From positions 806,001-870,000 of the forward strand of contig NZ_CP019685.1 of NCBI RefSeq assembly GCF_002220775.1: a stretch of DNA of 64,000 nt, written 5' to 3'. The notes below the pieces were generated by a model that worked only from the letters and a program-made list of their open reading frames with translations, did not search any database and had not been told where the DNA came from. The stretch is from Campylobacter sputorum (GTDB taxonomy: Bacteria > Campylobacterota > Campylobacteria > Campylobacterales > Campylobacteraceae). Shown one piece after another: positions 18,365-27,020 of the stretch (its first letter is position 1; the number at the start of each line of letters is the position of its first letter). The position numbers and the translations under genes are program-made.

Positions 18365-19012
18365 ATGAAAGAAATTTTAGCTAATAGTTTGCTCGTAGAA
18401 GATATTTGTAGAAGGATATTTTTATTTGATTTTGATAAGAAAAATTTAGATGAAATTTTAAATATTTCTATAAATTTAGATGAAATTTATAAAACACATC
18501 CTTTTATAAATGATTTACAAAAGGCTAAAATTCAAGAATTTTTAGATGAAGCTAGATGGGAATTTAATAGACTTTTTGTAGGACCTGCAAGACCAAAAGC
18601 TGTGCCGTATGAATCAGTTTATTTCGACTATCACAATATGTTTGGCGAAAAAACTATGCAAGTGAGGGATTTTTATGAACGAGCTGGTCTAAGGGTTAAG
18701 AAATTTGATAAATTTCCTGATGATTTTATAGGATATGAGTTTGAATATTTATATTTTATGAGTTATAAAGCTTTAAACGATGAGGATGATTTTGCTAAGA
18801 TTATTCAAGAAAAAAAGAGCTTTTTAGAACTTCATCCATCGCAATGGTTTGATAAATTTATAGAACTTTGCATAAAAGAATCAAAATTAGAAATTTGGAA
18901 GAATCTTGCAGAGTTTTTAAAATTGTATCTAAAAAATGAAATTGAAATTTTAAATAAAATTTTAAAAAACAAAAAGGATTTAAAATGCAGCAAGAAATTT
19001 GGGGATGGCTGA
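18365..19012 (+). CDS. TorD/DmsD-like chaperone for the molybdoenzyme
   Basis: A 215-residue, mostly helical cytoplasmic protein of the TorD family, which binds the Tat signal and apo-enzyme until the cofactor is loaded. The family core is clear: EARWEFNRLFVGPARPKAVPYESV is split across residues about 63-86 (Y/F-x-R-L-F-V-G-P, then P-Y-E-S), followed by the D-F-Y-x-R-A-G-L type segment VRDFYERAGLRV and LELHPSQWFDKF. Its last 28 nt overlap the anchor gene, so the two are translationally coupled. Its partner is most likely the operon's own catalytic subunit. Confidence 0.88.
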   Translation: MKEILANSLLVEDICRRIFLFDFDKKNLDEILNISINLDEIYKTHPFINDLQKAKIQEFLDEARWEFNRLFVGPARPKAVPYESVYFDYHNMFGEKTMQVRDFYERAGLRVKKFDKFPDDFIGYEFEYLYFMSYKALNDEDDFAKIIQEKKSFLELHPSQWFDKFIELCIKESKLEIWKNLAEFLKLYLKNEIEILNKILKNKKDLKCSKKFGDG

Positions 19013-19848
19013 TAGTCATATATCTATTTTTAGGAGGTCTTGGAAGTGGTGCTTTTTTATGCTCAGTTTTAGCATATAAAGGCTATTTGGGCAATTTGGA
19101 TGAGAAATTTTATAAATTTGGATTTTTCTTAGCTCCTGTTGCTGTGATTGTAGGAACGATTTTACTTTTGCTTGATTTAGCACCAAGTGCGGCTATAAAT
19201 CCATTTGCTATCATCAAGCTTTATTCTCATCCTACATCCATGATGAGTTTAGGAACATATTTGCTGACATTTTTCATAATTGTTACTTTGCTAGTATTTT
19301 GGTCAATAAAAAACAAAAAAGCTTTAAATGATAGAGTTTTGTTTTTAGGCTCATTGTTAGCATTAGGAGTTATGGGCTATACTGGACTTTTACTTTACAC
19401 TGTTAAGGCTATTCCGCTTTGGGCTAGTATTTGGGTTCCAATAATTTTTACTATTTCAGCAATATCGACAGGACTTAGTGCAAATTCAGCATATAGTTTA
19501 AACAAAGGCAATGAACTAACTCACGAAGTTCATACTTTGCACAATGTTTTGATTATTTTGGAAATTGTTGCTATTATATTTTTATTTTCATCTGTTTCTA
19601 GCGAGTTGGCAGGTTTAAAAAGTACAACTAAAATTATGTCAGGTTCGTTGGCATTTGTGTTTTGGATAGGATTTATACTAGTTGGTTTGTTGCTTCCACT
19701 TATTGGCACAAGTAAATATATAATGAAAGCTAAAAATTCTCAAGCAGTAGTTGAAGTAAAAAGCTGTGTTTATAGCGAATATGCTGTTTTAATCGGTGGT
19801 TTTTGTCTTAGAGCATTTATTATTTTTGGAGCATTTTATATATTTTAG
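18985..19848 (+). CDS. NrfD/DmsC-type quinol-oxidising membrane anchor
   Basis: A 287-residue inner-membrane protein with about eight helices, the NrfD/PsrC/DmsC type that takes electrons from menaquinol and gives them to the Fe-S subunit. It begins QEIWGWLIVIYLFLGGLGSG, whose GGLGSGAF is the hallmark first helix of NrfD proteins, and has HPTSMMSLGTYLL near residue 85. RBS AAAAGGAT lies before the ATG, inside the chaperone gene. It is the last gene of the operon and a perfect terminator follows at 4 nt. No haem ligands or cofactor sites are seen, as expected for this class. Confidence 0.9.
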   Translation: MQQEIWGWLIVIYLFLGGLGSGAFLCSVLAYKGYLGNLDEKFYKFGFFLAPVAVIVGTILLLLDLAPSAAINPFAIIKLYSHPTSMMSLGTYLLTFFIIVTLLVFWSIKNKKALNDRVLFLGSLLALGVMGYTGLLLYTVKAIPLWASIWVPIIFTISAISTGLSANSAYSLNKGNELTHEVHTLHNVLIILEIVAIIFLFSSVSSELAGLKSTTKIMSGSLAFVFWIGFILVGLLLPLIGTSKYIMKAKNSQAVVEVKSCVYSEYAVLIGGFCLRAFIIFGAFYIF

Positions 19849-19851
19849 TTT

Positions 19852-19886
19852 AAACAAAGTTAGGTATAATTGCCTAACTTTGTTTT
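19852..19886 (+). terminator. Terminator of the DsbI-molybdoenzyme operon
   Basis: A perfect 13 bp stem (AAACAAAGTTAGG and its complement) with an 8 nt loop and a T tail, right after the anchor gene. It also forms the leader of the next gene, whose GTG starts 12 bp later. Confidence 0.93.
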
Positions 19887-19897
19887 GAGGGAAATTT

Positions 19898-20503
19898 GTG
19901 AAATTTAAGGATTATAAAGCTAGCATTGATCCAAATAGCGATATATTTCATGAACAAGAGTTGCTTTATAAGAATTTTTTCATACTATCTTTTAATGAAT
20001 TTTTAAAATCAACAAATAGCGAAATTTGGAAGCTTAGCATTGATGATGAAAGTTTAAATTCATATCCAAATTTTATGCAAAAACATCCCCTTTGTATATC
20101 TTGTAAAAAATATAAAAACAATGCATTCCAGTTTAGAATTTGTTGTGAAAATAAGATAAATGGTTTTGGATATAGACTTTTTATCAAAGTAAATGAAGAG
20201 CATAGAGATTTTTTCAGCGATGGTTCTTTAAGTGATGATATAGCAATGTTTTTAAAGACAAAACACTTAAGCGAGTTTGATAATATCTCAATATGTGGCT
20301 GGTGGATAACAGATATTTGGAGAGAACTTTTTAAAATAAATGATGAAAGTGATAGTGAATTTTTTATAAATGATATAATATCTCATCAATACACAAAGGA
20401 TATGCTTAATATAAACGATAAATTATTAAAACTCCAAAATTCGGGCGAATTTGATACATTGATAAATTCTATAAAAAACTCTTTAAAATCTATTAAAAAT
20501 TAA
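19898..20503 (+). CDS. Unrecognised 201-residue cytoplasmic protein
   Basis: The start is a GTG preceded by GAGGGA at 5 nt. I do not recognise the product. It has no signal peptide or membrane helix. A cysteine group in the middle (HPLCISCKKYKNN, then FRICCENK about 12 residues later) could bind a metal as C-x-x-C plus C-C. GWWITDIWRELF is a Trp-rich segment near residue 145. The C-terminal 40 residues are helical and charged. It lies behind the terminator of the molybdoenzyme operon and may be expressed by read-through or its own promoter. It is a plausible accessory gene of that operon, but only by position. Confidence 0.6.
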   Translation: MKFKDYKASIDPNSDIFHEQELLYKNFFILSFNEFLKSTNSEIWKLSIDDESLNSYPNFMQKHPLCISCKKYKNNAFQFRICCENKINGFGYRLFIKVNEEHRDFFSDGSLSDDIAMFLKTKHLSEFDNISICGWWITDIWRELFKINDESDSEFFINDIISHQYTKDMLNINDKLLKLQNSGEFDTLINSIKNSLKSIKN

Positions 20504-20819
20504 CTTTAAATGCAATGATATAGCAATCATTACTATAAATTTAAGAAAATGTATTGTGATATTTAGTATCTATTTTAGTAATGAAAATTTATAAAATACA
20601 AATTTTAATATTGCGAAAATTTATACCAAACTAATAATATTATTAGTAAAAATTTAAAAACACTAAATTAAGTAAGTCTGTTATTTTGATTATCACACTA
20701 TAAGTTTTATAAAAAACTATATAATTATCAAATTTTTGGTTAAAAGTAAAAATTTGATAATTATAGCTATAAATTTTAACAAAAATTTATAGCCTTATTT
20801 GTATGTATTTAAATATGTA
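20504..20819. repeat. Gene-free region with stacked inverted repeats
   Basis: No gene seen in 316 bp between convergent genes. It holds a 16 bp perfect palindrome (CTAATAATATTATTAG, 20631-20646) and a 17 bp perfect stem with a 10 nt loop (arms 20721-20737 and 20748-20764, left arm ATAATTATCAAATTTTT), plus the terminator described next. Confidence 0.75.
20766..20793. terminator. Bidirectional terminator
   Basis: A 12 bp perfect stem GCTATAAATTTT with a 4 nt loop AACA. It lies 27 bp from the stop codon of the minus-strand peptidase gene and serves it; the nearby 17 bp stem may serve the plus-strand gene. Confidence 0.75.
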
Positions 20820-22820
20820 TTACTGAAAAAATTCTGGTCTGTATTCAAAATGCATTGTATCAAAATGTTCCCATCTACCGCCCCAAATAAATCCATGTCT
20901 TTCAAAAATATCAACTATCTCTTTTGGTATGGAATTTTCATATAAACCACTCTTACTCCACTGCCAATAATGCGAATAATTCGTGTTTATATCTATTGCT
21001 ATGCCCCAACTATGTGAACTTAGATTATTTGAGTTGGCTATTTTTCTATAATTATAAGTTCCGGATGGATTATTTAGATATTTTAATAACTCAGGTCTAT
21101 TTTTTATAAGCAAATCCAAATCATCTGAGACATTTTGAATAGCCTTTGCTGCACCATTTTGCTTATTAAATTTAAATTTTTTATTTACACTATTTTTAAG
21201 CCAAATAATATCAACTAAGTTTTTTTCAACCTCTTGTCTATTCTTACCATAAATTTTTCCAAAAAATTCTTCATTTCTAAATCTTCCAGCATTGTTTAAA
21301 TTTTTGCCTACATTAGAAAAACTAAAATAAGGCAAAGCTAACATATCAAAAACACTAGGATTATCTAAAAGCTCATCAAAGTTTTTATTTATTTTATTAT
21401 CCTTAAAAGGCATTTTAGAACCATCTTTAAACATAATTTCATTTCCTTTTATAGTTACACCATAATTTTGCGAGATAATATCGTTTTTTGATTTTGCTAC
21501 TACATTCATAGAAGTAATTTTTGAAAGAAGAAGACTTTTTTCATCTATATCATTTCTATCTTTTCCTATATCAAGCTCTGTTATGGCAATTTGAGATATT
21601 AACGCTCTTGAGTTATCCTTTGTTTTTATACCCCAAGCGTCATGAATGGCAACAGGCTTACCATCTACATTTCCGGCATAAAGCATAACATGTCCTGGCA
21701 TATAAAATATAGTTAAAAAAGGAACGGCATATTTTTTTATAACATTAAGTTTTTCTTCATTACTCATATTTTTTAAATTTACAACATACCCTACTTTGCC
21801 TTGTTGCTTTGAATTTCTTGGAAGCCAAAGCCCAAAAGTAGCAAAAAGATCTTTTATAAACAAAGAACAATCTCTATAATACCCAAAACCACCCCATCCA
21901 TAAGGCTCTCCTAAAACACTACTTATAGCATATTTTAAATTTTTACTATTAAATTTAGCAGGAAATTTAACAACTTTATCTTTTGAAATGTAAAACTCAT
22001 TTTGTCCATTTTGCGTAAAAACTTTACCCATATAATGCGTTGCATTTTCATCATAAACTCTTAAAACCGCACCCATTCTAGCTTCAAACAAAAAATTTCC
22101 AAATTTATCATAAACAGGCGTATCATCTACCAAAACAGATATTAAATTTGAATTTTTTATCTCATTTTTTTCTATATCATTTAAATACCTAATATCTCTT
22201 GTATCTATCCATCCAAAAAGTGCGTCACTTTCTACTAAAACCCACGCTTTATCTTTTGAATAATGAGAAACAAAAACAGGCGAATCTATGTGTAAAACAG
22301 ATGATTGAAGATAATCAAATGGATAGCCCTCCCCTGCTTTATTAAAGCTAAGAAATATTGGCCCACTTGTAGGCAAATTTCTAACAAGAGTATTTTTTGT
22401 AGTAATTGCCAGTCTTGATACGCTTTTATAAGCTTCTTTGTTTGCGTTATCGTGAATTTTTTCAAACCACTCATCTGAAATTTGATGTCTATTTGGAGAA
22501 TAATATTTTTTATTTATAGTATTTTTATATGATAATCCCCAAAGAGCTTCATCTGCTGGCAAATTTATAAAAGTTTTATCTAAAATATTACCAATTTTTT
22601 TAGTAAAATCAACATTTATTACATAATTACTAAAATCATATGAATTTAAAGAATTTACATTCTGATCTATATTTAATTTTAGCAAACTAAGCTCATCTAT
22701 GCTGCAAGTTTCGCAAACTTGAGTTAATGGTTGAGTATTTTTAACTTCTTGATTTTTAGCACAAGATACTAAAAAAAATGCACAAGATATAGATATTAAT
22801 ATATTTTTAAATTTTTTCAT
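20820..22820 (-). CDS. Lipoprotein with SH3b, NlpC/P60 and M15 peptidase domains
   Basis: A 666-residue peptidoglycan hydrolase. The signal ends in a lipobox (FFLVSC, C20). Residues about 65-150 resemble the NlpC/P60 N-terminal stabilising domain, then come two SH3-like domains (about 150-285), then an NlpC/P60 (C40) domain with GWGGFGYYRDCS (catalytic C318) and PGHVMLYAG (H377), as in gamma-D-Glu-diamino-acid endopeptidases. The last 90 residues form an M15/VanY-type metallopeptidase: SSHSWGIAIDIN (His and Asp zinc ligands) and WEHFDTMHFEY (His). So one protein carries two cutting activities against stem peptides. It stands alone, divergent from the ABC-F gene, and probably is periplasmic and membrane-attached. 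Confidence 0.85.
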   Translation of the reverse strand: MKKFKNILISISCAFFLVSCAKNQEVKNTQPLTQVCETCSIDELSLLKLNIDQNVNSLNSYDFSNYVINVDFTKKIGNILDKTFINLPADEALWGLSYKNTINKKYYSPNRHQISDEWFEKIHDNANKEAYKSVSRLAITTKNTLVRNLPTSGPIFLSFNKAGEGYPFDYLQSSVLHIDSPVFVSHYSKDKAWVLVESDALFGWIDTRDIRYLNDIEKNEIKNSNLISVLVDDTPVYDKFGNFLFEARMGAVLRVYDENATHYMGKVFTQNGQNEFYISKDKVVKFPAKFNSKNLKYAISSVLGEPYGWGGFGYYRDCSLFIKDLFATFGLWLPRNSKQQGKVGYVVNLKNMSNEEKLNVIKKYAVPFLTIFYMPGHVMLYAGNVDGKPVAIHDAWGIKTKDNSRALISQIAITELDIGKDRNDIDEKSLLLSKITSMNVVAKSKNDIISQNYGVTIKGNEIMFKDGSKMPFKDNKINKNFDELLDNPSVFDMLALPYFSFSNVGKNLNNAGRFRNEEFFGKIYGKNRQEVEKNLVDIIWLKNSVNKKFKFNKQNGAAKAIQNVSDDLDLLIKNRPELLKYLNNPSGTYNYRKIANSNNLSSHSWGIAIDINTNYSHYWQWSKSGLYENSIPKEIVDIFERHGFIWGGRWEHFDTMHFEYRPEFFQ

Positions 22821-22927
22821 TTTTTTCCTTTAAACAATGTATTTTATCAAAAAATATAAAATATAGTATTTTTTGACAAAAAAAACTTTTTTGATTACAA
22901 TTTGCAAAAAATAATACAAGGAAAGAT

Positions 22928-24511
22928 ATGTTAGAAGTTAATTCTCTTAGCATGAAATTTGGGACACAAATTTTGTTTGAAGATGTAAATTTAAAACTAA
23001 ATAGAGGCAACAGATATGGACTTATTGGTGCAAATGGAGCTGGAAAATCAACATTTTTAAAAATTCTCTCTGGCGATATTGATTATAGTAGCGGCGACAT
23101 AATCATAGAAAATGGTCTTAAAACCGGCACCTTAGGGCAAGATCAATTTGCTTTTGAAAATTTCACTATAAAAGATGCGGTTTTGTATGGAAACAAAAGG
23201 CTTTATAATGCTATGAAAGAAAAAGAAAAACTTTATATGAGTGAAGAATTTACCGATGAGATAAATGAAAAACTAAGCAAACTTGAAATAATTACAGCAG
23301 AAGAAGACCCTACATATGAATGTGAAACAAGAATAGAGAAAATTTTAAGCTCTCTTGGATTAAATAACTATGATAAACTTATGAGTGAGCTTGAAAACTC
23401 TGATAAATTTAAAGTTTTATTAGCACAAGTGCTTTTTCCAAAACCAGATATTTTATTTTTAGATGAGCCCACAAATAACCTTGATTTAAGTGCGATTTCA
23501 TGGCTAGAAAATGAGCTAAATAGGCACGAGGGAACTATGGTGGTCATAAGCCACGATAGGCACTTTTTAAATAGAGTTTGTACGCATATACTTGATGTTG
23601 ATTTCAAAAAAATTCGTGAATTTAGTGGAAACTATGATGATTGGTATATAGCAGCAAATCTTATCAAAAAACAAGCTCAAATGCAAAGAGAGAAAAAGCT
23701 TAAAGAAAAAGAAGATTTGGATAAATTTATAGCAAGATTTAGCGCAAATGCAAGTAAGGCAAAACAAGCTACAAGTCGCCAAAAACAGCTTGAAAAGCTA
23801 AATATCGAAGATATTGCAGTTTCAAGCAGAAGAGAGCCTAGCATTTTGTTTAAATTAAATAGAGAAATAGGCAATGAAATCTTGGAATTAACAAATATAA
23901 ATAAAAAATTTGGCGATAAAATAATTTTTAATAATTTTAACTTAAAGCTAAAAAAAGGAGATAAAATAGCAGTTATTGGGCACAATGGTGTTGGAAAAAC
24001 TACACTTTGTAAAATCATTATGAAAGAAATACTCCCAGATAGTGGAAATGTCCATATAGGTGCAACAATCGAGCCAGGATATTTTGCACAAGATACAAAT
24101 AATAAAATTAAAGGCGAATTAAAACTTTATGAGTATTTGCAAGACGCTAAAAACAAGGATTTAGATGAGATTAGAAAATGCCTTGGAAGAATGCTTTTTA
24201 GTGGGGACGAACAAGAAAAAAGTGTTGGGGATTTAAGCGGTGGCGAAAAACATAGGGTAATGTTAAGCAAACTTATGTTAATAAAACCAAATTTACTAAT
24301 ATTAGATGAACCAAATAATCACCTTGATTTAGAAGCCATTATTGCTCTTGGAGAAGCGCTTTATAACTACGCTGGAAATGTAATTTGCGTTAGCCACGAT
24401 AGAGAGTTAATAGATGCATTTGCAAATAGGATAATAGAGATAAAAGATAACGGGGAAATAACTGACTTTAAAGGAACTTACGAAGAGTACATGGAATCCC
24501 AAATACTCTAA
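22928..24511 (+). CDS. ABC-F family ATPase, YbiT-type
   Basis: A 527-residue soluble protein with two ATP-binding cassettes and no membrane domain; ABC-F proteins act on the ribosome E site. Walker A motifs are GANGAGKS near residue 35 and GHNGVGKT near 353; Walker B segments LFLDEPTNNLDL and LILDEPNNHLDL. The second cassette has a full LSGGE signature; the first has MSELENSDKFKVLLAQ in its place, as I recall for the YbiT subgroup. The inter-cassette linker (KKQAQMQREKKLKEKEDL) is charged and helical. RBS AAGGAAAG. It is monocistronic with a terminator right at its stop codon. Confidence 0.93.
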   Translation: MLEVNSLSMKFGTQILFEDVNLKLNRGNRYGLIGANGAGKSTFLKILSGDIDYSSGDIIIENGLKTGTLGQDQFAFENFTIKDAVLYGNKRLYNAMKEKEKLYMSEEFTDEINEKLSKLEIITAEEDPTYECETRIEKILSSLGLNNYDKLMSELENSDKFKVLLAQVLFPKPDILFLDEPTNNLDLSAISWLENELNRHEGTMVVISHDRHFLNRVCTHILDVDFKKIREFSGNYDDWYIAANLIKKQAQMQREKKLKEKEDLDKFIARFSANASKAKQATSRQKQLEKLNIEDIAVSSRREPSILFKLNREIGNEILELTNINKKFGDKIIFNNFNLKLKKGDKIAVIGHNGVGKTTLCKIIMKEILPDSGNVHIGATIEPGYFAQDTNNKIKGELKLYEYLQDAKNKDLDEIRKCLGRMLFSGDEQEKSVGDLSGGEKHRVMLSKLMLIKPNLLILDEPNNHLDLEAIIALGEALYNYAGNVICVSHDRELIDAFANRIIEIKDNGEITDFKGTYEEYMESQIL

Positions 24512-24538
24512 ATTTGAGCCAGCTTTGGCTCAAATTTT
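24510..24538 (+). terminator. Terminator of the ABC-F gene
   Basis: A 12 bp perfect stem (AAATTTGAGCCA) with a 4 nt loop GCTT and a T run. It begins at the last base of the stop codon. The 190 bp after it, very AT-rich, is the leader of the lactate permease gene. Confidence 0.92.
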
Positions 24539-24727
24539 GTGTCAAAAAAATAAAACAATCCATAATTTTATATATTAATTTTACATTTAAATTTTTTAAA
24601 ATTTATTAATATTACATTAATAAATAAATTAATTTTATTTTCAAATATATATTTTACACATTTTACATTAAAATTAACCAATAAGCATTTATGTTTATAT
24701 TTTAAACTAAAAAAGGTGGATTAATAA

Positions 24728-26347
24728 ATGGAATGGAAACAGATTTACGATCCCATTGGGAATATCTGGTTAAGTGCTGGTGTAGCGTCGCTACCTATCA
24801 TTTTATTTTTTGTATCACTTGTGGTACTAAAATTAAAAGGCTGGAAAGCAGCTTTATTTACAGTGCTTTTAAGTTCTTTTATCGCGGTGTTTGTTTATAA
24901 AATGCCAGTAGTTATGGTATTTTTAAGCTTCTCTCAAGGTTTTATGAATGGTCTTTGGCCAATAGCTTGGATTATTCTAGCGGCTATATTCTTATATAAA
25001 CTATCTGTAAAATCAGGATACTTTGAATATCTTAAATCAAGCGTTATAGCTATAACTCCCGATCATAGAATACAAGTTATACTTATTGCTTACTGTTTTG
25101 GTGCATTTTTAGAAGGTGCTATAGGTTTTGGTGGTCCTGTTGCTATTACAGCTGCGCTACTTATGGGTCTTGGTCTTAGACCTCTTTATGCTGCTGGACT
25201 TTGCATGATAGCAAATACAGCTCCTGTTGCTTTTGGTGCTATTGGAATTCCAATTATCGCAATGTCTCACGCAGTTGGAGTTGATCCAGTGTCTGTTGGA
25301 GCTATGGTTGGTAGAATTTTGCCTCCTATAACACTATTTGTTCCATTTTTTATAGTATTTTTAATGGATGGCATGAAAGGCGTAAAAGAAACTTTTCCAG
25401 TTATAGCAATTGCATCAGTGTCATTTGCTATAACTCAATATATAACATCAAATAGCATAGGACCAGAGCTTCCAGATATAACATCTGCGATTGTATCTCT
25501 TGTTTGTACAACACTATTTTTAAGAGTATGGCATGTAAAAAATGTATTTAGAGTTAAAAGTGCTGATGAATACACTGAAACAAGCCTATCAACAAAACAG
25601 ATACTTCTTGCTTGGATACCATTTATTTTCTTAATCATAACCGTTGTACTATGGACACTACCTATTGTAAAAAATTCATTAGCATTTTCTACATTCAACA
25701 TAAGTATGCCTTATATAAATGGGACTATGATTCAAACAGCTCCTATCGTTTTAGAAGATACATCTATAAAATCTGTATTTAAATTTGATTTACTAGGCTC
25801 AGTTGGAACAGCCATATTTTTTGCTGCAATTTTAACTATTTTTGCACTGAAAATTAAACCAAAAATGGCAGTAAAAGCAGCTAGCGAAACAGTAAGGGAG
25901 ATGTTTATCCCTGTTATAAATATAGGTCTAGTTGTTGCTTATGCATATATTGCAAAAAATAGTGCCCAAGCTGCTACTATGGGGCTTGCTCTATCGCATA
26001 CAGGAGACGCATTTGCATTCTTTTCTCCAATCATAGGTTGGCTTGGTGTATTCTTAACAGGTTCTGATACAAGTTCAAATTTACTATTTGGACCATTGCA
26101 ACAAGTCACAGCTCATCAACTTAACATACCTGATATAATGTTTTTGGCAGCAAACTCAGTTGGTGGAGTTGTTGGTAAAATGATAAGTCCTCAAAGCATA
26201 GCAGTTGCTTGTGCGGCTGTTGGATTAGTTGGAAGAGAAAGTGAGTTGTTTAGATTTACTGTTAAATACTCAATATTATTTATAATAGCAATAGGCGTGA
26301 TTTGTTATATAATAACACACTTTTTACCTTTTATTATACCTGCTTAA
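24728..26347 (+). CDS. lctP: L-lactate permease (LctP family)
   Basis: A 539-residue inner-membrane proton symporter for lactate, possibly glycolate. The N-terminus WKQIYDPIGNIWLSAGVASLP is the family signature, and AFLEGAIGFGGPVAIT and GSDTSSNLLFGPLQ are the conserved loops of LctP/GlcA proteins. About twelve helices are visible. RBS AAAGGTGG is 9 nt before the ATG. It converges on lutCBA across a shared terminator, and together they make a lactate uptake and oxidation unit. In C. jejuni these genes lie on one strand, so this arrangement is a local rearrangement. Confidence 0.95.
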   Translation: MEWKQIYDPIGNIWLSAGVASLPIILFFVSLVVLKLKGWKAALFTVLLSSFIAVFVYKMPVVMVFLSFSQGFMNGLWPIAWIILAAIFLYKLSVKSGYFEYLKSSVIAITPDHRIQVILIAYCFGAFLEGAIGFGGPVAITAALLMGLGLRPLYAAGLCMIANTAPVAFGAIGIPIIAMSHAVGVDPVSVGAMVGRILPPITLFVPFFIVFLMDGMKGVKETFPVIAIASVSFAITQYITSNSIGPELPDITSAIVSLVCTTLFLRVWHVKNVFRVKSADEYTETSLSTKQILLAWIPFIFLIITVVLWTLPIVKNSLAFSTFNISMPYINGTMIQTAPIVLEDTSIKSVFKFDLLGSVGTAIFFAAILTIFALKIKPKMAVKAASETVREMFIPVINIGLVVAYAYIAKNSAQAATMGLALSHTGDAFAFFSPIIGWLGVFLTGSDTSSNLLFGPLQQVTAHQLNIPDIMFLAANSVGGVVGKMISPQSIAVACAAVGLVGRESELFRFTVKYSILFIIAIGVICYIITHFLPFIIPA

Positions 26348-26353
26348 CTTATT

Positions 26354-26384
26354 AAATTCTAGATACTTAAAGTATCTAGAATTT
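26354..26384. terminator. Bidirectional terminator between lctP and lutC
   Basis: A near-perfect palindrome of two 15 bp arms around one base (AAATTCTAGATACTT and its complement), flanked by A and T runs. It ends 6 bp from the lutC stop and starts 7 bp after the lctP stop. Confidence 0.9.
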
Positions 26385-26390
26385 GTTTTA

Positions 26391-27020
26391 TCAATACAAA
26401 ATTACATGCATTATTTGTGAACCATGAACACCTATTACAAGTTGTAATTCTATATCACTAGTTCTTGATGGACCTGAGATGAAGATAGTATTTGTTGGAA
26501 GTCTTCCGTCTTGCTCTTTGATTTTATTTAATGCTTCACTTAGACTTTTTACAATATTTTCTTTTTTTAGTAAAGCTATGCATACTCTTGGAGTTAAACT
26601 TAAAGTTCTTGGCTGCTCTTTAGATGCACTTATACAAAGAACACCATGTGAACTAATGCCAAATCTAGCTTGGATTATGGAAACATCATATTCAAAAATT
26701 TTCTCTTTAAATTCTTCTATATTTTTACTAAACTCAAATTTGTTATCTATGTTTAAACTATTTATATCAATAGGTAAATTTGATGGATAAATTAGATTTT
26801 TAACACCTTCATTTTCTATAATCATGTTTATCTCAGAAACTATATCAGAAGTATTCTCGTGCAAAATAGATTTATTTTCTACAATTCTATTTTTAAATTC
26901 ACTAAACATATCAACATCATCTTTTATAAAGCTTACTGGATCTTTTGTAATCTCTGGAACAAAATTTTTTATGCCGCAACTATTTTTTAATTTTTCTAGA
27001 ATCTCTTCTCTACTACTCAT
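26391..27020 (-). CDS. lutC: LutC, LUD-domain subunit of L-lactate dehydrogenase complex
   Basis: The 209-residue LUD-domain protein (YkgG type) of the LutABC iron-sulfur L-lactate-oxidising complex. SSREEILEKLKNSCGI is the usual N-terminal helix, and the C-terminal half has the LUD core (FGISSHGVLCISASK, then SLTPRVCIALLKKENIV and FISGPSRTSDIELQLVIGVHGS in pieces). I chose the ATG at 27018-27020 because AAGGAG lies 6 nt upstream; it overlaps the end of lutB by 8 nt. An ATG 33 nt upstream is less likely. Third gene of lutABC. Confidence 0.93.
   Translation of the reverse strand: MSSREEILEKLKNSCGIKNFVPEITKDPVSFIKDDVDMFSEFKNRIVENKSILHENTSDIVSEINMIIENEGVKNLIYPSNLPIDINSLNIDNKFEFSKNIEEFKEKIFEYDVSIIQARFGISSHGVLCISASKEQPRTLSLTPRVCIALLKKENIVKSLSEALNKIKEQDGRLPTNTIFISGPSRTSDIELQLVIGVHGSQIMHVILY

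Noticed and set aside
18985-19012. Overlap of the chaperone and anchor genes as a frameshift
   Set aside because: Both proteins are full length with family-typical ends, and the anchor has its own ribosome site, so it is a normal coupled overlap.
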